A stretch of DNA of 64,000 bases from NCBI RefSeq assembly GCF_014202505.1, contig NZ_JACHGW010000002.1:1302001-1366000 (forward strand). The letters run 5' to 3'. Each line of letters opens with the position of its first letter. Within the stretch, counting starts at the first letter, position 1. The stretch comes from Armatimonas rosea. GTDB lineage: Bacteria; Armatimonadota; Armatimonadia; Armatimonadales; Armatimonadaceae. Made by a program: the position numbers and the translations under genes. Of the stretch, positions 25,975 through 35,628 are shown piece after piece. The notes below the pieces were generated by a model that saw nothing but the letters and a program-made list of their open reading frames with translations, was not told the origin of the DNA and did not search any database.

Positions 25975-26394
25975 CTAGCCCCGGAACGGCTTGTTGCTCT
26001 CTAGACGAAAGGTCGCGCGGGTGGCGAAGTGGTCAGTGTCCCCAACGGGGAAGACCACATCGGCGGCGCGCTCGATACGTCGGCGGCCTTCTTTGATCGT
26101 TTCAAGCTGGGTGAGTCCCTGCTGACGGCGCTGGCTGGCGGCCTCTTGCGCGGCGGCTTGTGTGGCGTTGTGTGCCTTCCAGCTCTCGAACGTGCTCGTC
26201 AGCTCCGCGACCCGTGCGGGGGAGATGCCGGGGAGGGTGTCGGTCTCTAGCTTTTGGAGAATCCCGGCGCTGTAGGTGGCAAGGCTGGCCCGGCTGAGGG
26301 TGATGCGCTCCCCGATGTAGTAGTGCCCCAAGTGGTTGTCAGCGCTGGGGGCATTACAGTCCGGCGTACTTGAGGCGCGCGGCGGTCTGAACAC
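25975..26394 (-). CDS. Helical protein, C-terminal part of a probably frameshifted gene
   Basis: The frame from 26394 gives 139 residues; only the part from about GHYYIGERITLSRASLATYS onward looks like natural protein. It is helical and Gln/Ala-rich, ending FRLESNKPFRG. A TTG codon just before GHYYIG could serve as an alternative start. It overlaps the upstream frame by 41 bases, and together the two would make one helical protein of about 235 residues if a +1 shift occurred near KYAG. No function recognised. Confidence 0.45.
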   Translation of the reverse strand: MFRPPRASSTPDCNAPSADNHLGHYYIGERITLSRASLATYSAGILQKLETDTLPGISPARVAELTSTFESWKAHNATQAAAQEAASQRRQQGLTQLETIKEGRRRIERAADVVFPVGDTDHFATRATFRLESNKPFRG

Positions 26395-26695
26395 CCCGGA
26401 TCAGGCGTCGGAGCTTGGACTCGGTGGCGCTCTCTTCACTCGTCGTAGTTTTCTTTTGCACCTTCTCGTCCACGGCGCCGGTGAAGAGCACCCGGCAGCT
26501 CGCAATGGTCTCGGCGAGGCGCTGTAGCTCCGCAGTCGTGATGCCGCCCTCGGCGAGTGCGGCGTTGTGCTGTGGGGCTTGGGCCGCTTGCAGTAGCTCC
26601 TCCGCAAGTTGCAACTCGGCGAGGAAGCGCTTGTCGATAGCACCGTAGGGCGTGGTCGTTTTCTTCTTCGTCGTGGTCTCTGTTGTCGTTTCCAT
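26354..26695 (-). CDS. Helical protein, N-terminal part of a probably frameshifted gene
   Basis: This 113-residue frame starts at an ATG with a Thr/Lys-rich head (METTTETTTKKKTTT), then GAIDKRFLAELQLAEELLQA, and ends at IRGVQTAARLKYAGL with a TAA. The sequence is strongly helical and stops in the middle of what looks like a continuing helix. The downstream frame picks up with a matching helical pattern, so a single-base change or a programmed shift is suspected. Composition matches the host chromosome. Function unknown. Confidence 0.5.
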   Translation of the reverse strand: METTTETTTKKKTTTPYGAIDKRFLAELQLAEELLQAAQAPQHNAALAEGGITTAELQRLAETIASCRVLFTGAVDEKVQKKTTTSEESATESKLRRLIRGVQTAARLKYAGL

Positions 26696-26710
26696 AGGGT
26701 CTCCAGGGGG

Positions 26711-26989
26711 TTAACAATAGGTTGGTTCAGAGGGTTGCAAGCTCAGGTCGGTGATACAAATCTTCACGTCACTAGTACAAATCGCTACATCAGTCCTGTA
26801 TTTATCCACGTCACTGGTACGAGTGGCGACATTACCTCCTTGCACATCGGTGTCAGCTCTCTGCTCCTTCAGGTTACTGTGTTGCATAGCTAGGTGAGCC
26901 CCACATTCCTTTGTGTCGTCACTTCCCTGTTCCAACCGTCTGCTTACTTGCTCTTCTCTAAGTATATCGTTAGTGTCTCCATACCGCAA
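26711..26989 (-). CDS. Small heptad-repeat protein, uncertain
   Basis: A 92-residue frame beginning at a TTG. Its second half is a run of heptads: SDVDKYR, TDVAICT, SDVKICI, TDLSLQP. This pattern resembles short coiled-coil proteins built from TDVxxLK-type heptads. On the DNA level this is a degenerate 21-base tandem repeat. There is no obvious promoter or ribosome-binding site and the start is weak, so it could be a gene remnant. Confidence 0.3.
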   Translation of the reverse strand: MRYGDTNDILREEQVSRRLEQGSDDTKECGAHLAMQHSNLKEQRADTDVQGGNVATRTSDVDKYRTDVAICTSDVKICITDLSLQPSEPTYC

Positions 26990-27123
26990 TATCTGGCTGG
27001 GAGATACGGCCCGACTACGCTTGATTCCCCTTTCTACCTATTTTCTTGATCTCAATCCCTCCAAGTGCTTGATCTGCTTCTGCCTTTTGCCTTGAAATAA
27101 TGTCGAATATCAATAATAAACAG

Positions 27124-27158
27124 TAAGTATTAGTTATGTCATTTTTATGACATACTTA
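27124..27158. promoter_or_regulatory. Nested inverted repeat, possible operator
   Basis: A perfect 8-bp stem TATGTCAT / ATGACATA with a TTTT loop (27135-27154) is overlapped by an outer pair TAAGTAT (27124-27130) / ATACTTA (27152-27158). It could be a repressor site or a weak terminator for transcripts entering from the left. Confidence 0.4.
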
Positions 27159-27202
27159 GTGCTATCTCTCAAGTGAAGAAGTGGCATTAATCACATGTCT
27201 AT

Positions 27203-27245
27203 TGTGATACGCATCACACTAGGTAAAAGTACATCGTGTTATACT
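27203..27245 (+). promoter_or_regulatory. CRP/FNR-type site plus -10 box (class II geometry)
   Basis: TGTGATACGCATCACA (27203-27218) matches TGTGA-N6-TCACA perfectly. TATACT lies at 27240-27245. If transcription starts about 7 bases after the -10, the palindrome is centred near -41.5, the standard position for a class II CRP-dependent promoter. No -35 hexamer is present, as expected for an activator-dependent promoter. Confidence 0.55.
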
Positions 27246-27275
27246 CTCGTTAAGAAGAACTAGGTGAGATGATTT

Positions 27276-27354
27276 GAGTCTCGCTCATTATCAATTGTTG
27301 ACACATCGATCTCCTTACCATCGATCAGTCAATAACTATGAATGGACGAGATTC
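27276..27354 (+). promoter_or_regulatory. Long stem-loop in the leader, possible RNA switch
   Basis: The left arm (GAGTCTCGCTCATT, then TTGAC and ATCGAT) is mirrored by the right arm (ATCGAT, GTCAA, then AATGGACGAGATTC). The 9-base loop CTCCTTACC is complementary over CTCCT to the ribosome-binding site AGGAG just upstream of the start at 27394. A loop-to-SD contact could control translation (inference). Confidence 0.5.
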
Positions 27355-27393
27355 TAGTGCTGATTGTCAGTAGGGATGACAGGAGGAACTTAG

Positions 27394-28260
27394 ATGGAAA
27401 CAAATTTGGATCATTGCTTTAACAAAGAAATTGAAAAACGTGCTTATATTATGTATGTTAAGTCTGGTTTTAAGCAGGGAAACAGTGAGTATAACTGGGA
27501 AAGTGCGAAGCTAGAACTGGAAAAGGAAATAGAAATAGAAGCGTATCGGCTTTGGGAATATGAAGGCCGAAAGTCAGGTGGTGATGAATATTATTACAAT
27601 ATAGCATTGAGAAATATTTGTATTCCTGAATGCAAAAATGGTCAAGGTGATATTGAGAATATCGAGATTATTTTGCCGGTTAAGGCAAGTCTCGTTCCTG
27701 TGCGGGGAAACATTACGCAAGACGTACCTGAGGTCTCTTCGACTGAAGCAATGAATGGTTTTTCTAAATTATTGAGCGTATGGATTAAGCCTAAATATCA
27801 TGAAATTGTACTGACTGCTGCAGGAAGTATGGGGCTCTTTAATCTTGCGAATCTGTTTCCAATCGTAGACGCAATCTCTGTTGGCGGTATATGGACAACA
27901 ATGCTTTTTGCTATTTTTAAAAAATCTGGGCATAAAGTTGATTCGGCGGCGGTGACTAAACTTATTGCTATTTCACTTGCTGGCTGGGGGGCTTACTCAC
28001 TAGGTAGTAAGATATTTACACTTGCGGCAGTGCCACTTCTGGCAGGTGCTGTACCTATGTTTGCAACCGTGTCCTTTTTGAATATAGTATTGAATGTTAT
28101 ATTCACTATACGTCTTGCAAGTTATATGATTGATCAATTGGAAAATAAAAATAATGAGATTGGGAAAATAGTTCTTGAGTCTGCGGTTCAACTGATTCCG
28201 GCCGTATTTAAGATGCCTAGTATTGAAGAAATTAAAGCTGTTATAGATTGTTTTAAATGA
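27394..28260 (+). CDS. Accessory protein: two DUF2934-like units plus DUF697-like membrane domain
   Basis: A 288-residue protein. Residues about 10-42 and 43-75 are two copies of a short helical unit resembling DUF2934 (KEIEKRAYIMYVKSGFKQGN and KEIEIEAYRLWEYEGRKSGG). After a linker, residues about 125-260 are hydrophobic and resemble the DUF697 domain found at the C-terminus of some Era-like GTPases (FPIVDAISVGGIWTTMLFAI, KLIAISLAGWGAYSLGSKIF). No GTPase domain is present. The gene is strikingly AT-rich: two 60-base lines I counted gave 30% and 42% G+C. The start follows a good AGGAGG. Probably horizontally acquired; function unknown, possibly a membrane stress or defence factor. Confidence 0.7.
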   Translation: METNLDHCFNKEIEKRAYIMYVKSGFKQGNSEYNWESAKLELEKEIEIEAYRLWEYEGRKSGGDEYYYNIALRNICIPECKNGQGDIENIEIILPVKASLVPVRGNITQDVPEVSSTEAMNGFSKLLSVWIKPKYHEIVLTAAGSMGLFNLANLFPIVDAISVGGIWTTMLFAIFKKSGHKVDSAAVTKLIAISLAGWGAYSLGSKIFTLAAVPLLAGAVPMFATVSFLNIVLNVIFTIRLASYMIDQLENKNNEIGKIVLESAVQLIPAVFKMPSIEEIKAVIDCFK

Positions 28261-28282
28261 TTAGAATGGGATAAATGGGAGC

Positions 28283-28320
28283 GGGGAGAGGTAAGCAAGG
28301 CTTCCCTCTCCCTTCTTTTG
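28283..28320. terminator. Terminator shared by the accessory gene and gdhA
   Basis: The stem GGGAGAGG / CCTCTCCC is followed by TTCTTTTG on the plus strand. The genes on either side are convergent. Confidence 0.6.
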
Positions 28321-28324
28321 TGTG

Positions 28325-29575
28325 TTAGGGGAAGATACCCAGCGCGGTGATCGCCTCGGCGACTCGGCCTACCCCGACGATGTAGGCGGCGGTGCGGAAG
28401 TCGCAGTTGTGCTTCTTGGCGGCGGCGTTGACCTGGCCGAAGGCGCGCACCATGATCTGCTCCAGCTTGGCATTGACCTCGCTCTCGCTCCAGAAGAACG
28501 ACTGGAGGCCCTGCACCCACTCGAAGTAGCTCACGGTGACCCCGCCCGCGTTGGCGAGGACATCGGGGACCACCACCACGCCCTTGTCGTTGAGGATCTT
28601 GTCGGCCTCGGGGGTTGTCGGGCCGTTGGCACCCTCGATAATGTAGCGCGCCTTGACCTTGTGGGCATTTTCCCCCGTGAGCTGGTTCTGGAGCGCGGCG
28701 GGGATGAGCAGGTCCACGGGGAGGTAGAGCAGCTCCTCTGGGGCGAGCGGCTCGGACTCGGGGAAGCCGACCACGGTGCCGGTCTTCTTTACCCAGTCCT
28801 CTAAGTTGAGGATATCCAGGCCGTTTTGGTTGAAGATCGCGCCTTGCACATCGGAGACCGCCTGGATCTTACAGCCGGAGCGGTAGAAGAGCTTGGCGGC
28901 GGCGGCCCCGACATTGCCAAAGCCCTGCACCGCGACTGTCGAATCGGGGAGCTGGTTACCACGGGAGAGCAGGGTCTCACGGGCGATGGTCACGACCCCG
29001 CGCCCCGTTGCCTCGATACGCCCCTCGGAGCCGCCGATGGCGATCGGCTTTCCCGTGACCACGGCGGGGACTGTCGTGCCCTTGAGCATGGAGTAGGTGT
29101 CCATGATCCAGGCCATGGTCTGTCCATTGGTGCCCATGTCCGGGGCGGGGATGTCCTTATCCGGCCCGAGGAGAATCGCGATCTCGGTGGTGTAGCGGCG
29201 GGTCAGGTCCTCAAGCTCGGCCAGATTCAGCTGGCGGGGATCGCAGGCGACACCGCCTTTTGCTCCGCCAAAGGGCAGGTTGACCACGGCGCACTTGATG
29301 GTCATCCAGAACGCCAGGGCCTTTACCTCGCTGATATCGGTCTCGGGGTGAAAGCGAATCCCGCCCTTGGCCGGGCCGCGGGTGAGGTTGTGGTGGACAC
29401 GGTAGCCCGTGAACATCTTAATCGAGCCATCGCGCATCGAGACCGGGAAATGAACCGTCAGCTCACGCTTGGGAGATTTTAAAACTTCGTGGACATTGGG
29501 ATCGAGGTTGATCCTCTCGGCGACTGCGGCAAGCTGCTGCTGCGCCATTGCAAAGCTATCTAGGTGTTCGCTCAT
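28325..29575 (-). CDS. gdhA: Glu/Leu/Phe/Val dehydrogenase (glutamate dehydrogenase)
   Basis: A 416-residue NAD(P)-dependent amino-acid dehydrogenase, most likely glutamate dehydrogenase, linking 2-oxoglutarate and ammonia to glutamate. The catalytic Lys lies in NLPFGGAKGGV, substrate residues in KGGIRFHPETDISEVKALAF, and the Rossmann motif is VAVQGFGNVGAAAAKL. Length and order are typical of the hexameric short form. A CATAAT box ends 8 bases before the ATG. Cofactor choice cannot be decided by eye. Confidence 0.94.
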   Translation of the reverse strand: MSEHLDSFAMAQQQLAAVAERINLDPNVHEVLKSPKRELTVHFPVSMRDGSIKMFTGYRVHHNLTRGPAKGGIRFHPETDISEVKALAFWMTIKCAVVNLPFGGAKGGVACDPRQLNLAELEDLTRRYTTEIAILLGPDKDIPAPDMGTNGQTMAWIMDTYSMLKGTTVPAVVTGKPIAIGGSEGRIEATGRGVVTIARETLLSRGNQLPDSTVAVQGFGNVGAAAAKLFYRSGCKIQAVSDVQGAIFNQNGLDILNLEDWVKKTGTVVGFPESEPLAPEELLYLPVDLLIPAALQNQLTGENAHKVKARYIIEGANGPTTPEADKILNDKGVVVVPDVLANAGGVTVSYFEWVQGLQSFFWSESEVNAKLEQIMVRAFGQVNAAAKKHNCDFRTAAYIVGVGRVAEAITALGIFP

Positions 29576-29583
29576 AGGGTTTT

Positions 29584-29589
29584 ATTATG
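29584..29589 (-). promoter_or_regulatory. -10 box for gdhA (leaderless pattern)
   Basis: The minus strand reads CATAAT, ending 8 bases before the ATG at 29575. Confidence 0.4.
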
Positions 29590-29593
29590 GCAC

Positions 29594-29634
29594 AAAAAAC
29601 GCCCCCACCGATGCGCCATGGGTGGGGGCATTTA
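29594..29634 (-). terminator. Terminator of the prepilin gene
   Basis: On the minus strand, GCCCCCACC / GGTGGGGGC around an 11-base loop is followed by GTTTTTT. Confidence 0.8.
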
Positions 29635-29643
29635 TGAGCGAGG

Positions 29644-30462
29644 CTACTTCCAGAGCTTCCAGATCTCAGGCTGGAGCGCTGCGGTGGTCGCGATCGTGCT
29701 ACAGCCCGTCCCGCTTCCCGGTGCCCCACAGACCGACTCCTGAACGGGGTAGACCTTGGTGAAGGGGAGCGCCTTCGCATGGCCATCGCAGAAGCTGACC
29801 GTCACCATCCCGTTGTGGCGTCCGTGCGGGCGCTCGTGGTTGGCGGGGACTAGGACCGCGCTGGAGCCGTACTCGGTCAGCGCAAATGGGGTCGTGGCGT
29901 GGTTGTAGTAGCCGCCAAAGGAGTTGTAGATCGAGAGGCCATTGGCACCATCGGGGACGACATCCATGAGCAGGGCGTGCTCCGCCGGGGCCTCCATCGA
30001 CGCGAGCATGCTACCGGTCGCGAGAGCGCCGAGGTTCTCCCCGGGGGGTGGATAGGCCATGCCATAGCCCACGCGCCCCTCGAGCCAGAGCCGGAGCGCG
30101 GTTCCGGCGGCCTTGTTGTTCTGCTTGGCCTCCGGGCACTGGGAGTAGAGGTTGCTCTTGGAGTAGGGCTGGAGCAGCGCAAGATACCCGAGGGTGACAT
30201 TGGTATTGGCCGTGCACGCCCCCTGCGCCGCCCAGGTGCTGGGGCACAGCCCGACTGTCTGGTAGGGCTGGAACTGCTCGTCGTAGTCCTGGACATACAT
30301 CATCGACGAGAGCGCGATCTGCTTGACATTGCTGATACAGGTCGCCTGGCGTGCCTTGGCGCGTGCTTGGGCAAAGACCGGGAAGAGAATCGCAGCGAGG
30401 ATCGCGATAATGGCAATGACGACAAGAAGCTCGATGAGGGTGAAGGCGTTTTTTTGTTTCAT
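29644..30462 (-). CDS. Prepilin-type protein with H-X9-DG motif
   Basis: A 272-residue type II secretion/pilin-like protein. The N-terminus [20 protein letters not shown] is a class III prepilin signal, cleaved before F in the AFTLIE context, followed by the common [20 protein letters not shown] linker. The C-terminal [12 protein letters not shown] fits the H-X9-DG motif seen in large families of such proteins in Armatimonadota and Planctomycetota. These proteins are exported to the envelope, but their role is not established. The gene ends at a strong terminator and lies just after the regulator gene in the same direction. Confidence 0.9.
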   Translation of the reverse strand: MKQKNAFTLIELLVVIAIIAILAAILFPVFAQARAKARQATCISNVKQIALSSMMYVQDYDEQFQPYQTVGLCPSTWAAQGACTANTNVTLGYLALLQPYSKSNLYSQCPEAKQNNKAAGTALRLWLEGRVGYGMAYPPPGENLGALATGSMLASMEAPAEHALLMDVVPDGANGLSIYNSFGGYYNHATTPFALTEYGSSAVLVPANHERPHGRHNGMVTVSFCDGHAKALPFTKVYPVQESVCGAPGSGTGCSTIATTAALQPEIWKLWK

Positions 30463-30470
30463 TTTGTTTT

Positions 30471-31535
30471 CTAGTTCCGAGTGGGAGGTGCTGCGGAGCC
30501 ACGTGGGATGAGAGAGACAGAGAGAAGCTCTACATAGTGATCTTCGGCGCTATCTGCATTTCTCAAGAGGCGCTGGGCAGCCCGCTCTCCCATCTGAAAG
30601 AGTGGCTGACGAAGCGTGGTTAGAGGGGGGTAGACAAGCGCCGCGGAGACCGGATCGTCAAACCCAACGACCGAGACATCGGCGGGGACGCTATAGCCGG
30701 CCTCGCGTAGGGTGTTGAGGACATTGAGCGAGAGGTAGTAGCCTGCCGCAAAGATCGCCGTGGTCCCCTCACGGACTGAGGCTAGCAGGCCCGCTTTTTC
30801 ATCGCAGGTCAGCTCCCAAGACGCCTGCGCCTCGTGCTGGGTGAGAGTGAGGCCGCGGCGCTTCGCTTCCTGGCTAAAACCCGCGACTCGGTCGCGGACA
30901 TTGGCGGTCTCTGGCTCGGAGTAGAGCAGCGCGAGGCGCTCGTGCCCCAGCTCCGCGAGATAGGCGCAGGCTTGCTCCGCGGCGGCCTTGTTGTCGGAGT
31001 CGACCGTCGGCAGGGAGAGAGTGGGCCAGTGCGCTCCGATCAGTACGGTAGGAACCCCGCTCGCGAGCAGTGCCTCTAGCCCCGGCTGTGCCTCGGCGCG
31101 GGGGGCGATCACAAGGACACCATCGGCGTGGGGCAGAGGGCTTGTGCCAAAGGCCTCGGGGCTCAGGATCAGCTCGACCTGGGGGCCTAGCCCGGCGATA
31201 ATACCACGGTAGAGGCTACCGTAGTAGTCCGAGCCCAGGACATTGGCGGCGCTGGCCCCAAAGCTCAAGACCACGCGCCGCAGGGGCGGTGCCGCTACAG
31301 GGGCAGTAACATAGGTCCCACGCCCCACGCTCCGTGTCACCCAGCCGTCGCGTGCCAGGGTCTGCACCGCGCGGTGGATGGTCAGCTTGGCGACCCCAAG
31401 ATCCGCGGCAAGCTCCAGCTCTGAGGGAATCTTCTCGCCTACTTGCCAGTGCCCCGCGCGAATCTGCTCAAGGAGGCGATTATAGGCCTGCTGATGCCGT
31501 GGAGTGGGATCGTGGGGATCAATCGGGGATAGCAT
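30471..31535 (-). CDS. GntR/LacI hybrid transcriptional regulator
   Basis: A 354-residue regulator. Residues about 10-78 are a GntR winged helix ([20 protein letters not shown], then [20 protein letters not shown]). Residues about 85-345 are a LacI-type sugar-binding domain ([40 protein letters not shown]). This matches the AraR-type architecture, which usually senses a sugar and represses carbohydrate genes. No carbohydrate genes are adjacent; the prepilin gene 8 bases downstream is probably in the same transcript. A minus-strand TATACT lies 13 bases before the ATG. Confidence 0.92.
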   Translation of the reverse strand: MLSPIDPHDPTPRHQQAYNRLLEQIRAGHWQVGEKIPSELELAADLGVAKLTIHRAVQTLARDGWVTRSVGRGTYVTAPVAAPPLRRVVLSFGASAANVLGSDYYGSLYRGIIAGLGPQVELILSPEAFGTSPLPHADGVLVIAPRAEAQPGLEALLASGVPTVLIGAHWPTLSLPTVDSDNKAAAEQACAYLAELGHERLALLYSEPETANVRDRVAGFSQEAKRRGLTLTQHEAQASWELTCDEKAGLLASVREGTTAIFAAGYYLSLNVLNTLREAGYSVPADVSVVGFDDPVSAALVYPPLTTLRQPLFQMGERAAQRLLRNADSAEDHYVELLSVSLIPRGSAAPPTRN

Positions 31536-31548
31536 AGAGTTCGTGAGC

Positions 31549-31554
31549 AGTATA
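31549..31554 (-). promoter_or_regulatory. -10 box for the GntR/LacI gene
   Basis: The minus strand reads TATACT, ending 13 bases before the ATG at 31535. It lies within about 60 bases of the divergent pcrA promoter. Confidence 0.4.
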
Positions 31555-31615
31555 TACCAATGTGGCGTGAAGTGCTAGAAGCAAACAAGAGTATTCCTGG
31601 GGGGCCACTTTGGCG

Positions 31616-31621
31616 TATAAT
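31616..31621 (+). promoter_or_regulatory. -10 box for pcrA (decides a GTG start)
   Basis: A perfect TATAAT ends 7 bases before the GTG at 31629. The longer frame from an ATG at 31560 would start upstream of this box, so the GTG is the more likely start. Confidence 0.55.
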
Positions 31622-31628
31622 AAGCGCC

Positions 31629-33878
<2,250 letters not shown>

Positions 33879-33900
33879 CCTGCCTGAGGTGTGAGGGGGC

Positions 33901-35556
33901 CTACTGCCCGGCGGGAGCAGCGGGCTTGCGCGGGAGCTTGTCGTCGCGCATGGCGGCGTTGTAGAGGAAGGCAGCAAGAACCGTCGCGGCCTGCTTCATG
34001 TCCTCGATCTGGACCCGATCAAAGGTATCCATGTTGGAGTGGTGGGTCCGGGCATCGTACTCGATCGTGTCCTGGATGAACTGGAAGCCGGGGAGCCCCG
34101 CGGAGTTGAACGAGAGGTGGTCGGTTCCGCCAGTGTTGCGTGCGGTCACCGTGGTCGCTCCGAGATCCGCAAAGGGCGTGAGCCACTGGGCGAAGAGCGG
34201 CATGATTGCGGTGTTGCCCTGGCAGTAGACCCCGCGAATCTTACCGGTGCCATTATCGAGGTTGAAGTAGCCGGAGAACTTGGCGTGCTCTGCGCCGGGA
34301 GCGGTGGCGGTGCCAAAGTGTGCCTTCACGTAGGCGGCGGAGCCAAAGATGCCCTGCTCCTCGCCGCTCCAGCAGCCCACCCGGATCGTCCGGCGCGGCT
34401 TGACCCCGATTGCCTTTAGGATGCGCACCGCCTCCATCGCCACGCTCACCCCACAGGCATTGTCGGTCGCGCCCGTGCCGGTGTGCCAGGAGTCGAGGTG
34501 GCCGCCGGCCATGACAATCTCATCGGCCTTGTCGGTGCCCTTCCACTCGCCGATCGTGTTGTAGGCCATGCTCTTGTCATCGCCGTTGAAGTGGACCTTG
34601 AGATCGAGCGCCACGCTGACGCTCTCACCGGCCTGTACCATCCGCACGATCCGGTTGTAGTGCTCCGCCCCGACCGCGATCTGGGGGATCATCAGCTTCT
34701 CTGCCGCCACCTGGTAGGCGTTCAGGCGTGGGGCGCGGGGAGCACCGGGCTGGCGTACCTCCTCGCGCTCACGGGCGGTGGGCACCTGGGGCACAGTCGC
34801 CTGCTCGACAAAGATCGTTCCGCCATCGCCCGAGCGTGCCTGGGAGAGAGTCGCCACCGCGCCCTCGGCCTTGCAGAAGGCCAGGATCTGCCCGACCATC
34901 TGTGCCTGGCGCATGCGTGCCTGGAAAGCGGCCCGCTGCTCGTCGGTCATGTCCGCACCAAGCCCGCCGCCACCACCGCCACCTTGTCGGGGACGTCCAC
35001 TACCGGCCAGAGCTCCCGATGCCATCGCCGCGAGCTGCTCGTCGGTGTAGCGTGAGCCCTGCGGTGTGAAGTGTGCGGGAAGCTCCTTGATCGGGCTGAC
35101 CAGGGCGATCTTGCCCTTGAGCTTGCCCTTGAACTTGGCGAGCGCCTCGGGGCTATCGGCATCGACAAAGACCACATCGGCGGTCCCTGACCAGCCCGTG
35201 GACCAGGCGCGCGGGGCGGCGATTAGGTTGAAGGCGGTCGGCCCCACGACACTGGCGGTGAACTTATCGCAGGTCCAGCCACGGCCAAAGGGGCCCCAAG
35301 GCTCCAGGCGGGCATCGAGACCCCACTCGATCATCTTATTCTTAGTCCACTCATTGGCGCGTAGTAGGCCGGGCGAGCCGGTCAGGCGGGGGCCAATCAC
35401 ATCGGTGAGATACGCGAGGTGCTGGGGAAGCTGGGAGCGCTTGAGGCCCTCCTCGCGAATCTTGGCCATGACAGCGGGATCGGGCGTGTCGGCCTGAAAG
35501 CGGGGCGCGGGTGCGACCAGAGCGGCAAGCGGAAGGAGAAGTAGTGAAAGAGGCAT
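33901..35556 (-). CDS. Secreted M28-family zinc peptidase with PA domain
   Basis: A 551-residue exported metallopeptidase of the carboxypeptidase Q/aminopeptidase type. A signal peptide (MPLSLLLLPLAALVAPAPRF) sets the start at 35556. A protease-associated domain occupies about 120-330 and contains a Gly-rich insert (GGGGGGG near 190). The catalytic domain carries the two-zinc ligand set: MAGGHLDSWHTGTGATDNA, WSGEEQGIFGS and GGTDHLSF. It would release amino acids or dipeptides outside the inner membrane. Convergent with pcrA; divergent from the HAD gene. Confidence 0.9.
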   Translation of the reverse strand: MPLSLLLLPLAALVAPAPRFQADTPDPAVMAKIREEGLKRSQLPQHLAYLTDVIGPRLTGSPGLLRANEWTKNKMIEWGLDARLEPWGPFGRGWTCDKFTASVVGPTAFNLIAAPRAWSTGWSGTADVVFVDADSPEALAKFKGKLKGKIALVSPIKELPAHFTPQGSRYTDEQLAAMASGALAGSGRPRQGGGGGGGLGADMTDEQRAAFQARMRQAQMVGQILAFCKAEGAVATLSQARSGDGGTIFVEQATVPQVPTAREREEVRQPGAPRAPRLNAYQVAAEKLMIPQIAVGAEHYNRIVRMVQAGESVSVALDLKVHFNGDDKSMAYNTIGEWKGTDKADEIVMAGGHLDSWHTGTGATDNACGVSVAMEAVRILKAIGVKPRRTIRVGCWSGEEQGIFGSAAYVKAHFGTATAPGAEHAKFSGYFNLDNGTGKIRGVYCQGNTAIMPLFAQWLTPFADLGATTVTARNTGGTDHLSFNSAGLPGFQFIQDTIEYDARTHHSNMDTFDRVQIEDMKQAATVLAAFLYNAAMRDDKLPRKPAAPAGQ

Positions 35557-35617
35557 TGCTGTTTCCTTGAAAAGGGAGGGAGAAGATGGAGAAAATATAC
35601 CAAAATCTGACACGCGG

Positions 35618-35623
35618 TACAAT
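35618..35623 (+). promoter_or_regulatory. -10 box for the HAD gene (leaderless pattern)
   Basis: TACAAT ends 5 bases before the GTG start at 35629. Confidence 0.5.
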
Positions 35624-35628
35624 GCCCT

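Larger units (their letters stand above)
26990..27393. other. AT-rich upstream region of the accessory gene
   Basis: No convincing gene. It holds a nested inverted repeat (27124-27158), a CRP-like palindrome (27203-27218), a -10 box (27240-27245), a long stem-loop (27276-27354) and a Shine-Dalgarno AGGAGG at about 27381. Base composition is clearly more AT-rich than the flanking ribosomal and gdhA regions. Confidence 0.6.

Noticed and set aside
26609-26893. Plus-strand frame across the heptad region
   Set aside because: No promoter or ribosome-binding site; the minus-strand heptad pattern is more regular.
31560-31628. Earlier ATG start for pcrA
   Set aside because: It lies upstream of the TATAAT box and adds residues not seen in the family.
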